64,000 bases of DNA, from positions 1,054,001-1,118,000 of the forward strand of contig NZ_QJTD01000001.1 of assembly GCF_003217215.1 (NCBI RefSeq). The letters are read 5' to 3'. This DNA is from Winogradskyella epiphytica. Its GTDB lineage: Bacteria; Bacteroidota; Bacteroidia; Flavobacteriales; Flavobacteriaceae. The notes under the pieces are model-generated. The model was not told the DNA's origin. It searched no databases and saw only the letters and a list, made by a program, of their open reading frames with translations. Made by a program: the position numbers and the translations under genes. This document shows positions 16,518-25,494 of this stretch, in pieces (within the stretch, counting starts at the first letter, position 1; every line of letters begins with the position of its first letter).

Positions 16518-17114
16518 TTAATTCACTTTAAATCCTAACGGGATGTATGGTTGACCAAAATTTGGTACAGGTCCACCAGATCCATAAAAATCAGAACTTA
16601 AAAACTCAACAGTTCCATAGTTTATTGGATAAGGCGTATTTGTATAATCAGATTTTCTTAATATTCTACCAACCGTTTCGTTAAGTGAAGAGCTGTTTTG
16701 TATGGTTCGCATTACTGTAATAATATCGCCTGAACTTACAGCAATTGGGCTAATGCTCTGATAATCTAATTGTGTTTGTGAAAAAGAATGTATACCCGAA
16801 TAAGAAGCATTTGAAGTTTCATTAACGATGTCAATCAGATAATTGCCTGTCCAAGTGCTTGGGTTTTGATAACCAACACTACAAATTTCGCCATCGGCAT
16901 TTATTTTTATCTGGTATTTGTGGGTTTCTAAATCCATGGTCTCAGGCAAGTCATCATAGCCATTTGCAATCGAAAAGGCATCTGTTATTGCTGTGCTTAC
17001 ATAAGTGTCATCACATAAATTATTTGTTGGGTCATGGTCATTATCGCAAGAGCTCATTGTAAATAATGCTATTGTAAATAGGGCGGATAAGTAAGTGATT
17101 TTTTTGTTTTTCAT
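16518..17114 (-). CDS. Lipoprotein of unknown function
   Basis: The protein of 198 residues has a lipoprotein signal with the lipid Cys at 23 (FTMSSC), followed by an acidic DNDHD stretch. The mature domain looks all-beta, with a conserved-looking core (HKYQIKINADGEICSVGYQNP, SDIITVMRTIQN-like strands) and a Gly/Pro-rich C terminus (YGSGGPVPNFGQPYIPLGF). I recognise no family. It lies between the phosphate porin and the beta-helix lipoprotein, all on the minus strand, but spacers of about 215 and 285 bases on its two sides argue for its own promoter. Confidence 0.6.
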   Translation of the reverse strand: MKNKKITYLSALFTIALFTMSSCDNDHDPTNNLCDDTYVSTAITDAFSIANGYDDLPETMDLETHKYQIKINADGEICSVGYQNPSTWTGNYLIDIVNETSNASYSGIHSFSQTQLDYQSISPIAVSSGDIITVMRTIQNSSSLNETVGRILRKSDYTNTPYPINYGTVEFLSSDFYGSGGPVPNFGQPYIPLGFKVN

Positions 17115-17278
17115 AATTTCTAAATATTTAATATTCTACCGTTTATGGCTTTTATAACCTTATATCAACAGATGAAAATATTTGTTACCCTATTTTTTAA
17201 GCTTTTATTTAGATTGCTCAAGCGAAACACAATTGTACTTAGCGAAAGTGGAGAGTAAAACCAATTGATGTAAAAAAG

Positions 17279-17306
17279 AAAAAGCACCTCCAAAGAGGCG
17301 CTTTTT
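17279..17306 (-). terminator. Terminator of the TonB receptor/beta-helix lipoprotein operon
   Basis: Arms of 12 bases (AAAAAGCACCTC and GAGGCGCTTTTT, one mismatch) enclose a CAAA loop. On the minus strand the stem is followed by T-rich sequence, 24 bases past the lipoprotein stop. Confidence 0.8.
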
Positions 17307-17329
17307 ATAAAATGGTTAAATATTAGCTT

Positions 17330-18463
17330 TTAGAATCTTGTCCAACCCGTTGCCCAAGATGGTACTTCAGCTCCGTTTCCAGCTCCTAAATTTGTTCCAA
17401 TAGTATAGAACTCAGTGTTTGGTCCAGCGTAATCCGTGATTGTAGTTACATTGTCAAACTGAATATTAGATATTGAAATATTACCGTTATCAATGTTTGC
17501 ATTTCCGGCAGGATCACTAGTTGCATTTTTAATTTTGATTCCTAAATCAAAGTTAGATACATAGATGTTTTCAAGTGTCCAGTGTCCACCACCTTCTTTA
17601 ACGTAAAGTGCCCCTTCGTCACCAGAACCAATAATAGTAAGGTTTCTCAATGTTGCTGTGGTTGTTGGTGTTGCGTAACCATCATCACCATTATTAGAAC
17701 CTTCAATACCTGCGTGAGTTCCTCCTTTAATATACCAGTACTCACCAGTTCCTGACCAACCATCTGCAAAATCGATAGAGTCGTCGCCACTATTAACAGA
17801 TACTAAATATCTTCCGTTTACAGTTCCACCGAAAAATTCGATACCATCGTCTCCTCCTTCAAAAGATTGAACATACTCTACTGTAGTACTAGAACCTACT
17901 CCGAATAATGATAAACCGTTAAACTCTTTAGAACCATTAAATGTAGCTCCAGTATATTCAAGTCTTAAATAACGAATAGAACCTGAATTGTCTTCATTAT
18001 TAGTTCCACCATAAGTTAAGTCCGAAACTTCAGCTGTTGCTGTTTGTCCGTCAGAACCTCCTTTATTTGTGTTTGCTCTACCACAAACGACTAATCCACC
18101 CCAATTTCCTGCAGAAGGATTAGCTGAGCCAGATGTCATAACTACTGGATTGTCTTGTGTTCCATTCACGTATATTTTAGCATCTTGTGCTACTGCTATA
18201 TAAGCACTTGTTCCGCCTGTTGCTTCAATAACAGTTCCCGCTGGTATCGTTAAAGTTCCACCACCTTTTACGATAAACGATCCGGTTAACTTATAAGTTT
18301 CTGTTGGATCCAAGGTGACATTCTCACCATCGTTTACTACACCTTGAAAATTGTTAGGATCAATAGTAATAGAATTAGTTCCTCCATGGTCGTCATCATC
18401 TTTACTACATGAGGTTAATGCTAATGTAGCTATGGCTAACATTGATAAAAATACTTGTTTCAT
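17330..18463 (-). CDS. Surface lipoprotein with right-handed beta-helix
   Basis: From ATG 18463 the product has 377 residues; an upstream ATG at 18496 would put 11 basic residues before the signal. The lipid Cys is at 18 (ALTSC), followed by KDDDDHGG. The rest is a Gly/Asn-rich repetitive fold with short strands such as SIRYLRLEYTGA, TTVEYVQSFEGGDDGIEFFGG and ATLRNLTIIGSGDEGALYVKEGGG, typical of a parallel beta-helix. It lies 127 bases downstream of the TonB-dependent receptor and shares its operon. It is probably the surface lid or substrate-binding partner of that receptor. Confidence 0.75.
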   Translation of the reverse strand: MKQVFLSMLAIATLALTSCSKDDDDHGGTNSITIDPNNFQGVVNDGENVTLDPTETYKLTGSFIVKGGGTLTIPAGTVIEATGGTSAYIAVAQDAKIYVNGTQDNPVVMTSGSANPSAGNWGGLVVCGRANTNKGGSDGQTATAEVSDLTYGGTNNEDNSGSIRYLRLEYTGATFNGSKEFNGLSLFGVGSSTTVEYVQSFEGGDDGIEFFGGTVNGRYLVSVNSGDDSIDFADGWSGTGEYWYIKGGTHAGIEGSNNGDDGYATPTTTATLRNLTIIGSGDEGALYVKEGGGHWTLENIYVSNFDLGIKIKNATSDPAGNANIDNGNISISNIQFDNVTTITDYAGPNTEFYTIGTNLGAGNGAEVPSWATGWTRF

Positions 18464-18590
18464 TTTGGTTTTTTTAAGTTTTATATTATTATACAAATCA
18501 ACGATTCTATGTTTACTTAGTGATTACGTTGGTATTAATTAAGTATTAAGTTAGAGTGTTTATTTCAGCTTAATATTAATGGAATGTTAA

Positions 18591-21362
18591 CTACAATTTG
18601 TAGGTTAAAGAGAAGCTGAAATCAATGCCTTTTGTGTACGACTGAACAATAACATTTTGGGTCTCTTGAACTCTTTCAATTGTAGGATCTAATAGATTTC
18701 TAACCTTTAAACCAAGACTTAAATTTTTGTTTAAGTTAGATTTGAATGTGAAATCTAATGTGCCAATAGCCTTATCAACTAAGTTGCCTTTATTATTAGT
18801 TCCAATCGCGTATAAACGATCTGAGAAATAGTTGTAGGATAATGTAGCTTGAAGGTTTTTCGATTCTGAAAATTCCTTGATGTAGCTAATATCACCATTC
18901 AATAATAAATCTGAAGCTCCTGTTAAATTCCCATCATCATTAGTAAAACCAACACTTAAGTCTGTTTCATTAATCACTTTATTTCTGTCAAAATCTTGTT
19001 CAGTATGCATATAAGAGGCATTGAATCCTAAAGAGATTTTGTTCTTTAAATCTTCGTCATCAGAAAGGTTGAATAGATTCTTTCTCAATTCTACTTCACC
19101 TCCAAGAGCAATAGCAGACTCTCCAGTGTTTACCCAAGAAATATCATTTGTTGCTGAAGCAATAGTAACTTCATTGATAGGATCTTGAATGTACTTTCCG
19201 AAAGCGGTTACCGAGAAAACTTCATCATTATTTGGAAATAACTCCCATTTTAAATCGGCATTATAGTCGGTTGAAGGATATAAATTCGGGTTTCCGAAAA
19301 ACACTTGAGTCACTTCTTCATACTGGAAAGGTGCTCTTTCTTTAAACTGTGGAAGTGTATAAGTTTTACTCGCGGCAAAACGTAAATTCTGTTTGTCATT
19401 TAAAGCATACTTTAATGAAGCACTTGGTAAAATTTCAAACGTGTCAAAATCATTTTTGTCTCCATTCGGATCTAATGATGTTTCCCATTCAATCTCTTGG
19501 AATATATACTCGCCACGTAATCCGAAGACTCCTGTGAATTGAGGTGAAAACTTATATTCTAAAGATGCAAATGCGGCTTGAATTAACTGATTTCCATTAT
19601 AAGTTTGCGGATTTAAAACGCCTGGTGTTCCTGCTGGACCTCTAAAAGTTTCAATAGTAAATAACCCCTGATTTAAACTGTTTTGGTTAAAATAAGCATC
19701 AAGATTATTGCGATCTACAACAGGTTGTGTAGTATTTCTATTAATTCTGAAGTTGAATTGTGTCGCTTCAAAATCTACATTTTTAAATCGTCCACTATAA
19801 CCTAAAGTTACTTTGCCTTTATAAGTTTCGTCTTCAACTTCACCAAATTTATAAGATGACATAATGTTGGCAGCAATTTCGTCTTCTTTTAGATCTTGAT
19901 AAAATCTATGGTTATCTGAGGTGGCTAAATCAGATACTCTTAAGTCGCCATTGATATTATTGTTATCTACAGGAACCAATGTGTTTTGCATTCTGTCCGG
20001 AATCACATTGTTCACCATGTTATAAGAAACGCCCCAATTTACATCGAGCTTTTCAGACAAATCATGCTTACCTAAAAGCTGATTAATGAAAATCGATGTT
20101 TTGTCAAAGGTTGAACGTCTTGTAAATCCACCACCTTCAGAGGCATTATCGTAAATATCAATAATTCCAGAAAACTCTTCGTGACTCTGGCTTGATGAGT
20201 TGATGAATAGTGAATTAAAACTTAATGAATTTGTATTATTGATCTTGTAGTTAAGGTTTCCTAATGCGGTAGTGTTGGTTTCATAAGCGAACTTGTCGAA
20301 TGTGAAATCTTTACGCGCTACACCTTGAGTGCTAACAGAACCTCGTGCAATCCCTTCATTATACTTATAACCATTATCAAAGGATGCTGTTGCAAAAAAA
20401 CTTAATCTGCTATCATTTTTAAATGTATAGGAGTCACCTCCTTTTAGGCCGATTTTATTATTAATTGGGCCATGCTTGCTAGTATTCCAACTCGTATCAA
20501 AATTATAAGCCGCTAAAGGGTTGTTAGGTTGACTTGGGTTATAGAATCCTATTTTATCCGGACCATCTTGCAAATAGAAGTTGTCCTCAGAAATTGCATT
20601 TGAGTTTCCCGAAATGCCTAGGTCAATTTCAAAAAATCCATTACCTCTATAGTCTTTCGAAATGATATCAATATTAGCACCAGCGAAATCACCATAATTA
20701 ATAGGGCTAAATGTTTTTGAAATTGAAATGTATTCAACAATATCAGTGGAAAATAAATCTAAGCTGATGTTCTTTCTTGAAGGATTGTTTGAAGGTAATG
20801 GCAATCCATTCATAGTTGTAGAATTGTAGCGATCTCCTAAACCTCTAACATAGATATTCCCAGAACCTTCTTGCTTAGAAATACCTGTAGTTTTGGTTAC
20901 GGCTGTAGCGACATCACTAACGCCTTTTCTAGAAAGCTCTTCTGTACCAATACTTTGTTTAAACTCAACAGCCTTTTTTTGATCGAGTAGTAATGCAGTT
21001 TCACTTTCTTTTCTGGTTTTTGTTTTAATAATAACTTCATCGAGGGTAGAAGAACTTGAGCCTAAAGGAACATTTAATGTTACCTTTTTGTTAGGTTGAA
21101 CCTCTACTACGATTTCTTTGGTTTCATAACCTACATAACTGACTACGATAATATGTGATCCGACTTCTAAATTCTGAAGTTCAAAATGGCCATCCATATC
21201 CGAGGTGGTCCCGGTTGCTGTTCCTTTTACTAGTACGTTTGCAAAAGGAAGTGGTTCATTATTAAAATCCTTGTCAATCAGTTTACCCGAGACGGATCCT
21301 GTGTTTTGGGCAAAGGAAAATGCCGAAATAAATACAATAAATAGTGCTTGTAAGCTTTTCAT
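18591..21362 (-). CDS. TonB-dependent receptor with N-terminal carboxypeptidase-like domain
   Basis: From ATG 21362 the product has 923 residues: signal peptide (MKSLQALFIVFISAFSFAQ), a carboxypeptidase-D regulatory-like beta-sandwich (about 22-105, including TATGTTSDMDGHFELQNL), a plug domain (about 125-245, including GSGNIYVRGLGDRYNSTTMNG) and a 22-strand barrel ending in FSFSLTYKL. The RGLGDRYNST plug motif is typical of receptors paired with beta-helix lipoproteins. It imports a substrate across the outer membrane using TonB-ExbBD energy. An 11-bp-phased repeat array like a Pho box lies just upstream, so a phosphate-related substrate and induction by phosphate shortage are inferred; I see no direct substrate evidence. 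Confidence 0.88.
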   Translation of the reverse strand: MKSLQALFIVFISAFSFAQNTGSVSGKLIDKDFNNEPLPFANVLVKGTATGTTSDMDGHFELQNLEVGSHIIVVSYVGYETKEIVVEVQPNKKVTLNVPLGSSSSTLDEVIIKTKTRKESETALLLDQKKAVEFKQSIGTEELSRKGVSDVATAVTKTTGISKQEGSGNIYVRGLGDRYNSTTMNGLPLPSNNPSRKNISLDLFSTDIVEYISISKTFSPINYGDFAGANIDIISKDYRGNGFFEIDLGISGNSNAISEDNFYLQDGPDKIGFYNPSQPNNPLAAYNFDTSWNTSKHGPINNKIGLKGGDSYTFKNDSRLSFFATASFDNGYKYNEGIARGSVSTQGVARKDFTFDKFAYETNTTALGNLNYKINNTNSLSFNSLFINSSSQSHEEFSGIIDIYDNASEGGGFTRRSTFDKTSIFINQLLGKHDLSEKLDVNWGVSYNMVNNVIPDRMQNTLVPVDNNNINGDLRVSDLATSDNHRFYQDLKEDEIAANIMSSYKFGEVEDETYKGKVTLGYSGRFKNVDFEATQFNFRINRNTTQPVVDRNNLDAYFNQNSLNQGLFTIETFRGPAGTPGVLNPQTYNGNQLIQAAFASLEYKFSPQFTGVFGLRGEYIFQEIEWETSLDPNGDKNDFDTFEILPSASLKYALNDKQNLRFAASKTYTLPQFKERAPFQYEEVTQVFFGNPNLYPSTDYNADLKWELFPNNDEVFSVTAFGKYIQDPINEVTIASATNDISWVNTGESAIALGGEVELRKNLFNLSDDEDLKNKISLGFNASYMHTEQDFDRNKVINETDLSVGFTNDDGNLTGASDLLLNGDISYIKEFSESKNLQATLSYNYFSDRLYAIGTNNKGNLVDKAIGTLDFTFKSNLNKNLSLGLKVRNLLDPTIERVQETQNVIVQSYTKGIDFSFSLTYKL

Positions 21363-21385
21363 TTTTTCTTCTTTTAAAGATGGCA

Positions 21386-21393
21386 CAAAGAAA
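21386..21393 (-). promoter_or_regulatory. Probable -7 box of the TonB receptor operon
   Basis: On the minus strand this reads TTTCTTTG, one base from TAnnTTTG. The position where a -33 element would be (about 21414-21417) is taken by the first unit of the phased array, as expected for an activator-dependent promoter. Confidence 0.4.
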
Positions 21394-21414
21394 CTCTGAA
21401 AGCCTTTTTTGTGT

Positions 21415-21480
21415 GTTAAAGCAGAATTATGGATTTGTCATTAAAAGGTTAGTTAACTGTTAGCTTAGTGTTAACTGAAT
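21415..21480 (-). promoter_or_regulatory. Pho-box-like array of 11-bp-phased repeats
   Basis: On the plus strand, units starting at 21415, 21426, 21437, 21448, 21459 and 21470 begin GTTA, ATTA, GTCA, GTTA, GTTA and GTTA, an exact 11-bp period over six units. Read toward the receptor gene these are YTAAC-type repeats like the PhoP/PhoB boxes of Bacillus and cyanobacteria, which also repeat every 11 bp. The array abuts the probable -7 box of the TonB receptor operon. Binding by a PhoB-type regulator is an inference. Confidence 0.5.
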
Positions 21481-21590
21481 TTACACGCAGGAAACATTGA
21501 GATAATATAGAAGTTGTTGTCATCTAACTTCTGTTTTTGTAAACAATTCAATACCATTTTATATATCTTGCAAGCTTTAAGATTTAAACT

Positions 21591-22931
21591 ATGAACTGGG
21601 AACAATTACTCTCTTTAAAGCGCTACGGCGATAATTTCAAAAGGTTAAGAAAGGAACAAGACGAAACGCGTCTAGGTTTCGAGGTCGATTATGATCGTAT
21701 TATATTTTCTACCGAATTTAGAGGTCTTCAAGACAAAACTCAAGTGGTGCCTTTATCTAAAATAGATTTTGTTCATACACGCTTAACACATAGTTTAGAA
21801 GTCAGTGTTGTTGGTCGTTCTTTGGGTAGAAAAGTAGGCCAGTTATTACTGAAAAAACACCCGCATTTAGAAAGCGTTCATGGTTATAAAATGAATGATT
21901 TTGGTGCTATTGTTGCCGCAGCAGCCTTAGCGCACGATATTGGGAATCCACCATTTGGTCATTCTGGTGAAAAAGCAATTGGAGCCTATTTTAAAGAAGG
22001 AGAAGGTGCGGCGTTTAAATCGTTTTTAACCGATAAAGAATATCAAGATTTATGTGATTTTGAAGGGAATGCTAACGGATTTAAAATTTTAACCGAAAGC
22101 AGAGAGGGTAGAGAAGGCGGTCTACGATTGAGTTATGCTACTTTAGGCGCTTTTATGAAATATCCTAAAGAATCTCTTCCTAAGAAACCTACCAATCATA
22201 TTGTTGATAAAAAATATGGCTTTTTTCAAAGTGAAAAATCAATGTTTGAAGATGTTGCTTCAGAATTAGGCTTAGCTAAAAGGGATGAAAATAACCTTAA
22301 TTATCAAAGACACCCTTTGGCTTTTCTGGTGGAAGCGGCTGATGATATTTGTTATACCATCATCGATTTTGAAGACGGAATAAATCTCGGGTTGATTCAA
22401 GAGGAATATGCTTTGGAGTATCTTATTAAATTAGTTAAAAGCAGTATTCGTATAGAAAATTACAATACGCTTAAAACCACAGAAGATCGCATTAGTTATT
22501 TGAGAGCTTTAGCTATTGGTGCTTTAATCGACGAGGCAGCTAACTTATTTATGAAGCACGAAGAAGCGATTTTAGCGGGTAAATTTGAAACGGCTTTATT
22601 AGATGTGAGTCAGTATAAAGCACAAATTAAGGACATCATTAATATTAGTATTAATAATATCTACCGTTCAAAAGAAGTGATTAATAAGGAAATTGCAGGT
22701 TATGAAATTTTGAATCAGTTGCTGAGGTCATTCGGGAAAATGGCGTACAACTATTATGAAGATAATCTGTCTAATTATGATAACTTGCTACTAAGTACTT
22801 TGCCGGAAACGGTTAAACTTGGACAAGAATCTCTGTATGAAAACTTACTAGCAATTTGCTTATATGTATCGAAATTATCTGATACAAATGCCATGTTATT
22901 ACATAAGAAATTGCAAGGTCAGATTTTATAG
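21591..22931 (+). CDS. dgt: Deoxyguanosinetriphosphate triphosphohydrolase (dGTPase)
   Basis: The protein of 446 residues is an HD-superfamily phosphohydrolase: H67 (RLTHSLEV), the H115-D116 pair (ALAHDIGNPPFGHSGE) and a later Asp (EAADDICYTIIDFEDG) give the metal site. The FRGLQDKTQV segment near residue 43 is typical of Dgt. It splits dNTPs, classically dGTP, into the nucleoside and triphosphate and so balances dNTP pools with ribonucleotide reductase. It is soluble and cytoplasmic. It is divergent from the TonB receptor operon and may be followed by a small membrane-protein gene. Confidence 0.93.
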   Translation: MNWEQLLSLKRYGDNFKRLRKEQDETRLGFEVDYDRIIFSTEFRGLQDKTQVVPLSKIDFVHTRLTHSLEVSVVGRSLGRKVGQLLLKKHPHLESVHGYKMNDFGAIVAAAALAHDIGNPPFGHSGEKAIGAYFKEGEGAAFKSFLTDKEYQDLCDFEGNANGFKILTESREGREGGLRLSYATLGAFMKYPKESLPKKPTNHIVDKKYGFFQSEKSMFEDVASELGLAKRDENNLNYQRHPLAFLVEAADDICYTIIDFEDGINLGLIQEEYALEYLIKLVKSSIRIENYNTLKTTEDRISYLRALAIGALIDEAANLFMKHEEAILAGKFETALLDVSQYKAQIKDIINISINNIYRSKEVINKEIAGYEILNQLLRSFGKMAYNYYEDNLSNYDNLLLSTLPETVKLGQESLYENLLAICLYVSKLSDTNAMLLHKKLQGQIL

Positions 22932-23016
22932 ATTATGCATTTCAACGAATAAATTTGTTTTTTAACGGAATTATAGTTTTATTTACTTTATAATCAACCC
23001 ATTAAAAAACCTACTT

Positions 23017-23187
23017 ATGGAAAATAATATACTTGGAGGGCTTGTCATCTTCGTTGTTGTTGTGACGTGCTTATTACTGCTTGATGATATTTCTAGTCCA
23101 CAAGAACTTAATGTAGTTCATAAAAAATCAGAAGTAGAACAAGTTAATGTACAAACCGATTTAGCGATTGTTAATCTCAACGAGTAA
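23017..23187 (+). CDS. Small single-span membrane protein (56 residues)
   Basis: An open frame from ATG 23017 to TAA 23185-23187 encodes 56 residues. A hydrophobic span at about residues 6-23 (LGGLVIFVVVVTCLLLLD) is followed by a polar tail rich in Glu, Lys and Val. It follows dgt by 85 bases and its last 27 bases overlap the end of the convergent dxs gene. The clean membrane topology and an A-rich leader before the ATG support expression, but I recognise no family, and the overlap weakens the case. Confidence 0.45.
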   Translation: MENNILGGLVIFVVVVTCLLLLDDISSPQELNVVHKKSEVEQVNVQTDLAIVNLNE

Positions 23188-24942
23188 AGTTTCAATTTGT
23201 TTTTTTATTGAAGAACTGTCCAACTTTTGAAGAAGGTGCAATTGGTCTACCGTACCATGTTCTATAAATTGGTCTTCAATACCCAATGTCATAATCTTTT
23301 GTTTGTATTGGTTCGAATTTGCAAAGGCTAGAATTGAACTGGCAAATCCACCCACTATAGTTCCATCTTCAATAGTAATAACAGCTTGGTACGATTTGAA
23401 AACTTCATGTAATAACTGTTCATCAAGAGGTTTTACAAATTGCATATCATAATAGCCAATAGCCTCTTTATCTTCTATTAATTCGATAGCATCTTCAACC
23501 GTTTTTAAAAGTGTACCGACAGATAGTATGGCAATCTGACTTCCTTTTTTAATACATAGGCCTTTTCCAATCTCAAGCTTTTCAAAAGGCAGTTTCCACT
23601 CTAAAAGATGGCCTCGTCCTCTTGGATAACGAATAGCAATAGGAAAATCAATGCCTAATTGAACCGTATACATCATATTTCGAAGTGCAATGGCATTACT
23701 TGGAGCGAATATGACCAAATTTGGTATGCAATTTAAGTAGGCTAAATCAAAAACACCGTGATGTGTGGCGCCATCTTCACCAACTAAACCAGCACGATCC
23801 AAACAAAATACAACCGGTAAATTCTGTAAGGCAACATCGTGAATGATTTGGTCATAAGCGCGTTGCAAAAAGGTGGAATATATATTACAAAACGGAATAA
23901 GGCCTTGTGTTGCCATTCCTGCTGCTAAGGTAACCGCGTGTTGTTCTGCAATCCCAACATCGAAAGCACGATCCGGAAGGATTTCCATCATGTACTTTAA
24001 AGAACTTCCAGTTGGCATCGCAGGTGTAATACCAACAATGTTTTCGTTTTTTAAAGCTAATTCAACAATGGTTTCACCAAAAACATCTTGAAATTTAGGA
24101 GGCTGACTATTTCCTGAGGTCACAACGAGTTCCCCTGTTTTGGCATCAAATTTCCCCGGAGCATGATATTTTACCTGATCCAGTTCCGCTTGTTTTAAAC
24201 CTTTTCCTTTGGTGGTAATAATATGTAAAAACTTAGGTCCTTTTACGGTTTTTAATCGCTTTAATTCCGATAGAACTAAAGGTAAATCATGACCGTCAAT
24301 GGGGCCGGAATAATCAAAATTTAAGGCTTCAAATATGTTGTCTTGTTTTTCTGTGCCTTTCTTTACGTTGGTTAAATACTGTTTTAATGCACCAACGCTA
24401 GGATCAATTCCTATGGCATTATCATTTAGAATAACTAGTAAATTGGCAGTGGTTACTCCGGCGTGATTCAAACCTTCAAAGGCCATTCCGCTGGCTATCG
24501 ATGCATCGCCAATCACTGCAATATGATGTTTGTCTTCTCCTTTTAATTGTGAAGCAATCGCCATTCCTAAGGCGGCAGAAATGGAAGTTGAGGAATGTCC
24601 AACACCAAAAGCATCATAATCACTTTCGCTTCGTTTGGGGAATCCACTTATCCCCTGTAATTGTCTATTGGTGTCAAAAATCTCTTTCCGACCGGTTAGA
24701 ATCTTATGACCGTAGGCTTGATGCCCAACATCCCAAATCAGTTGGTCATTAGGAGTATTAAACACATAGTGAAGTGCGATAGTTAATTCAACGACACCTA
24801 AACTTGCTCCTAAATGGCCTTCTTTCGTAGCAACGATATTAATGATAAACTCGCGTAATTCTTTCGCAAGTTGAGGCAATTCGTCAGGTTGTAATCGACG
24901 TAAGTCCTCTGGAAAATTAATATGATCTAACAGTTTTTTCAT
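23161..24942 (-). CDS. dxs: 1-deoxy-D-xylulose-5-phosphate synthase
   Basis: The protein of 593 residues is a complete Dxs: N-terminal HLGASLGVVELTIALHYVF, the thiamine-diphosphate motif GDASIASGMAFEGLNHAG ending in NDNAIGI, FDVGIAEQHAVTLAAGMA with the catalytic Glu, and the C-terminal transketolase domain (IRYPRGRG). It condenses pyruvate and glyceraldehyde 3-phosphate, the first step of the non-mevalonate isoprenoid pathway, and also supplies a precursor for thiamine and pyridoxal phosphate. The length is slightly below the usual 620, as in many Bacteroidota. It is divergent from tadA, with 65 bases between the two starts. Confidence 0.96.
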   Translation of the reverse strand: MKKLLDHINFPEDLRRLQPDELPQLAKELREFIINIVATKEGHLGASLGVVELTIALHYVFNTPNDQLIWDVGHQAYGHKILTGRKEIFDTNRQLQGISGFPKRSESDYDAFGVGHSSTSISAALGMAIASQLKGEDKHHIAVIGDASIASGMAFEGLNHAGVTTANLLVILNDNAIGIDPSVGALKQYLTNVKKGTEKQDNIFEALNFDYSGPIDGHDLPLVLSELKRLKTVKGPKFLHIITTKGKGLKQAELDQVKYHAPGKFDAKTGELVVTSGNSQPPKFQDVFGETIVELALKNENIVGITPAMPTGSSLKYMMEILPDRAFDVGIAEQHAVTLAAGMATQGLIPFCNIYSTFLQRAYDQIIHDVALQNLPVVFCLDRAGLVGEDGATHHGVFDLAYLNCIPNLVIFAPSNAIALRNMMYTVQLGIDFPIAIRYPRGRGHLLEWKLPFEKLEIGKGLCIKKGSQIAILSVGTLLKTVEDAIELIEDKEAIGYYDMQFVKPLDEQLLHEVFKSYQAVITIEDGTIVGGFASSILAFANSNQYKQKIMTLGIEDQFIEHGTVDQLHLLQKLDSSSIKKQIETLLVEINNR

Positions 24943-24993
24943 CCGTTTACAAATGTACTATATGCAATTGTATTTATTAATTCAATTAGAATT

Positions 24994-25001
24994 GTATTTT
25001 T
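24994..25001 (+). promoter_or_regulatory. -7 box of tadA
   Basis: TATTTTTA, one base from the consensus TAnnTTTG, ends 7 bases before the tadA ATG, so the transcript would have almost no leader. Confidence 0.4.
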
Positions 25002-25007
25002 ACAATT

Positions 25008-25457
25008 ATGATAAACCCATTTGACGATACATACTTTATGAAAAAAGCACTTCAGGAAGCTGAAGTTGCTTTTGATAAGGGAGAAATTCCAGTTGGCGCA
25101 GTAATTGTAGTAGAAGATAGAGTTATAGCAAGAACTCATAATCTGACGGAACTATTAAATGATGTCACTGCCCATGCCGAAATGCAGGCAATTACCTCAG
25201 CGGCTAATTTTTTAGGTGGAAAGTACTTAACGAATTGTACCTTGTATGTCACATTAGAACCGTGTCAAATGTGTGCAGGAGCTTTGTATTGGAGTCAGAT
25301 TTCAAAAATAGTGTATGGCGCTTCAGATTTGCAAAGAGGATTTCAAACCATGGGTACGAAGCTACATCCTAAAACCGAAGTGGTCAGTGGTGTCATGGCG
25401 GAAGAGGCTTCCGAATTAATGAAGCGATTTTTTATCCAAAAACGAAATTTAAATTAA
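25008..25457 (+). CDS. tadA: tRNA adenosine(34) deaminase
   Basis: The protein of 149 residues is a cytidine/deoxycytidylate deaminase-fold enzyme. H56-A57-E58 gives the first zinc ligand and the proton-shuttling Glu; P85-C86-Q-M-C89 gives the other two ligands. Length and the PVGAVIVVEDRVIARTHN start fit TadA, which converts A34 to inosine in tRNA-Arg(ACG). A guanine deaminase or other nucleoside deaminase is less likely given HAEMQAI and the C-terminal helix ending in FFIQKR. It is followed 37 bases later by a lipoprotein gene in the same direction. Confidence 0.92.
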   Translation: MINPFDDTYFMKKALQEAEVAFDKGEIPVGAVIVVEDRVIARTHNLTELLNDVTAHAEMQAITSAANFLGGKYLTNCTLYVTLEPCQMCAGALYWSQISKIVYGASDLQRGFQTMGTKLHPKTEVVSGVMAEEASELMKRFFIQKRNLN

Positions 25458-25494
25458 AACGAGATAATCACAGAATCAAATAATACTAAAAGAT

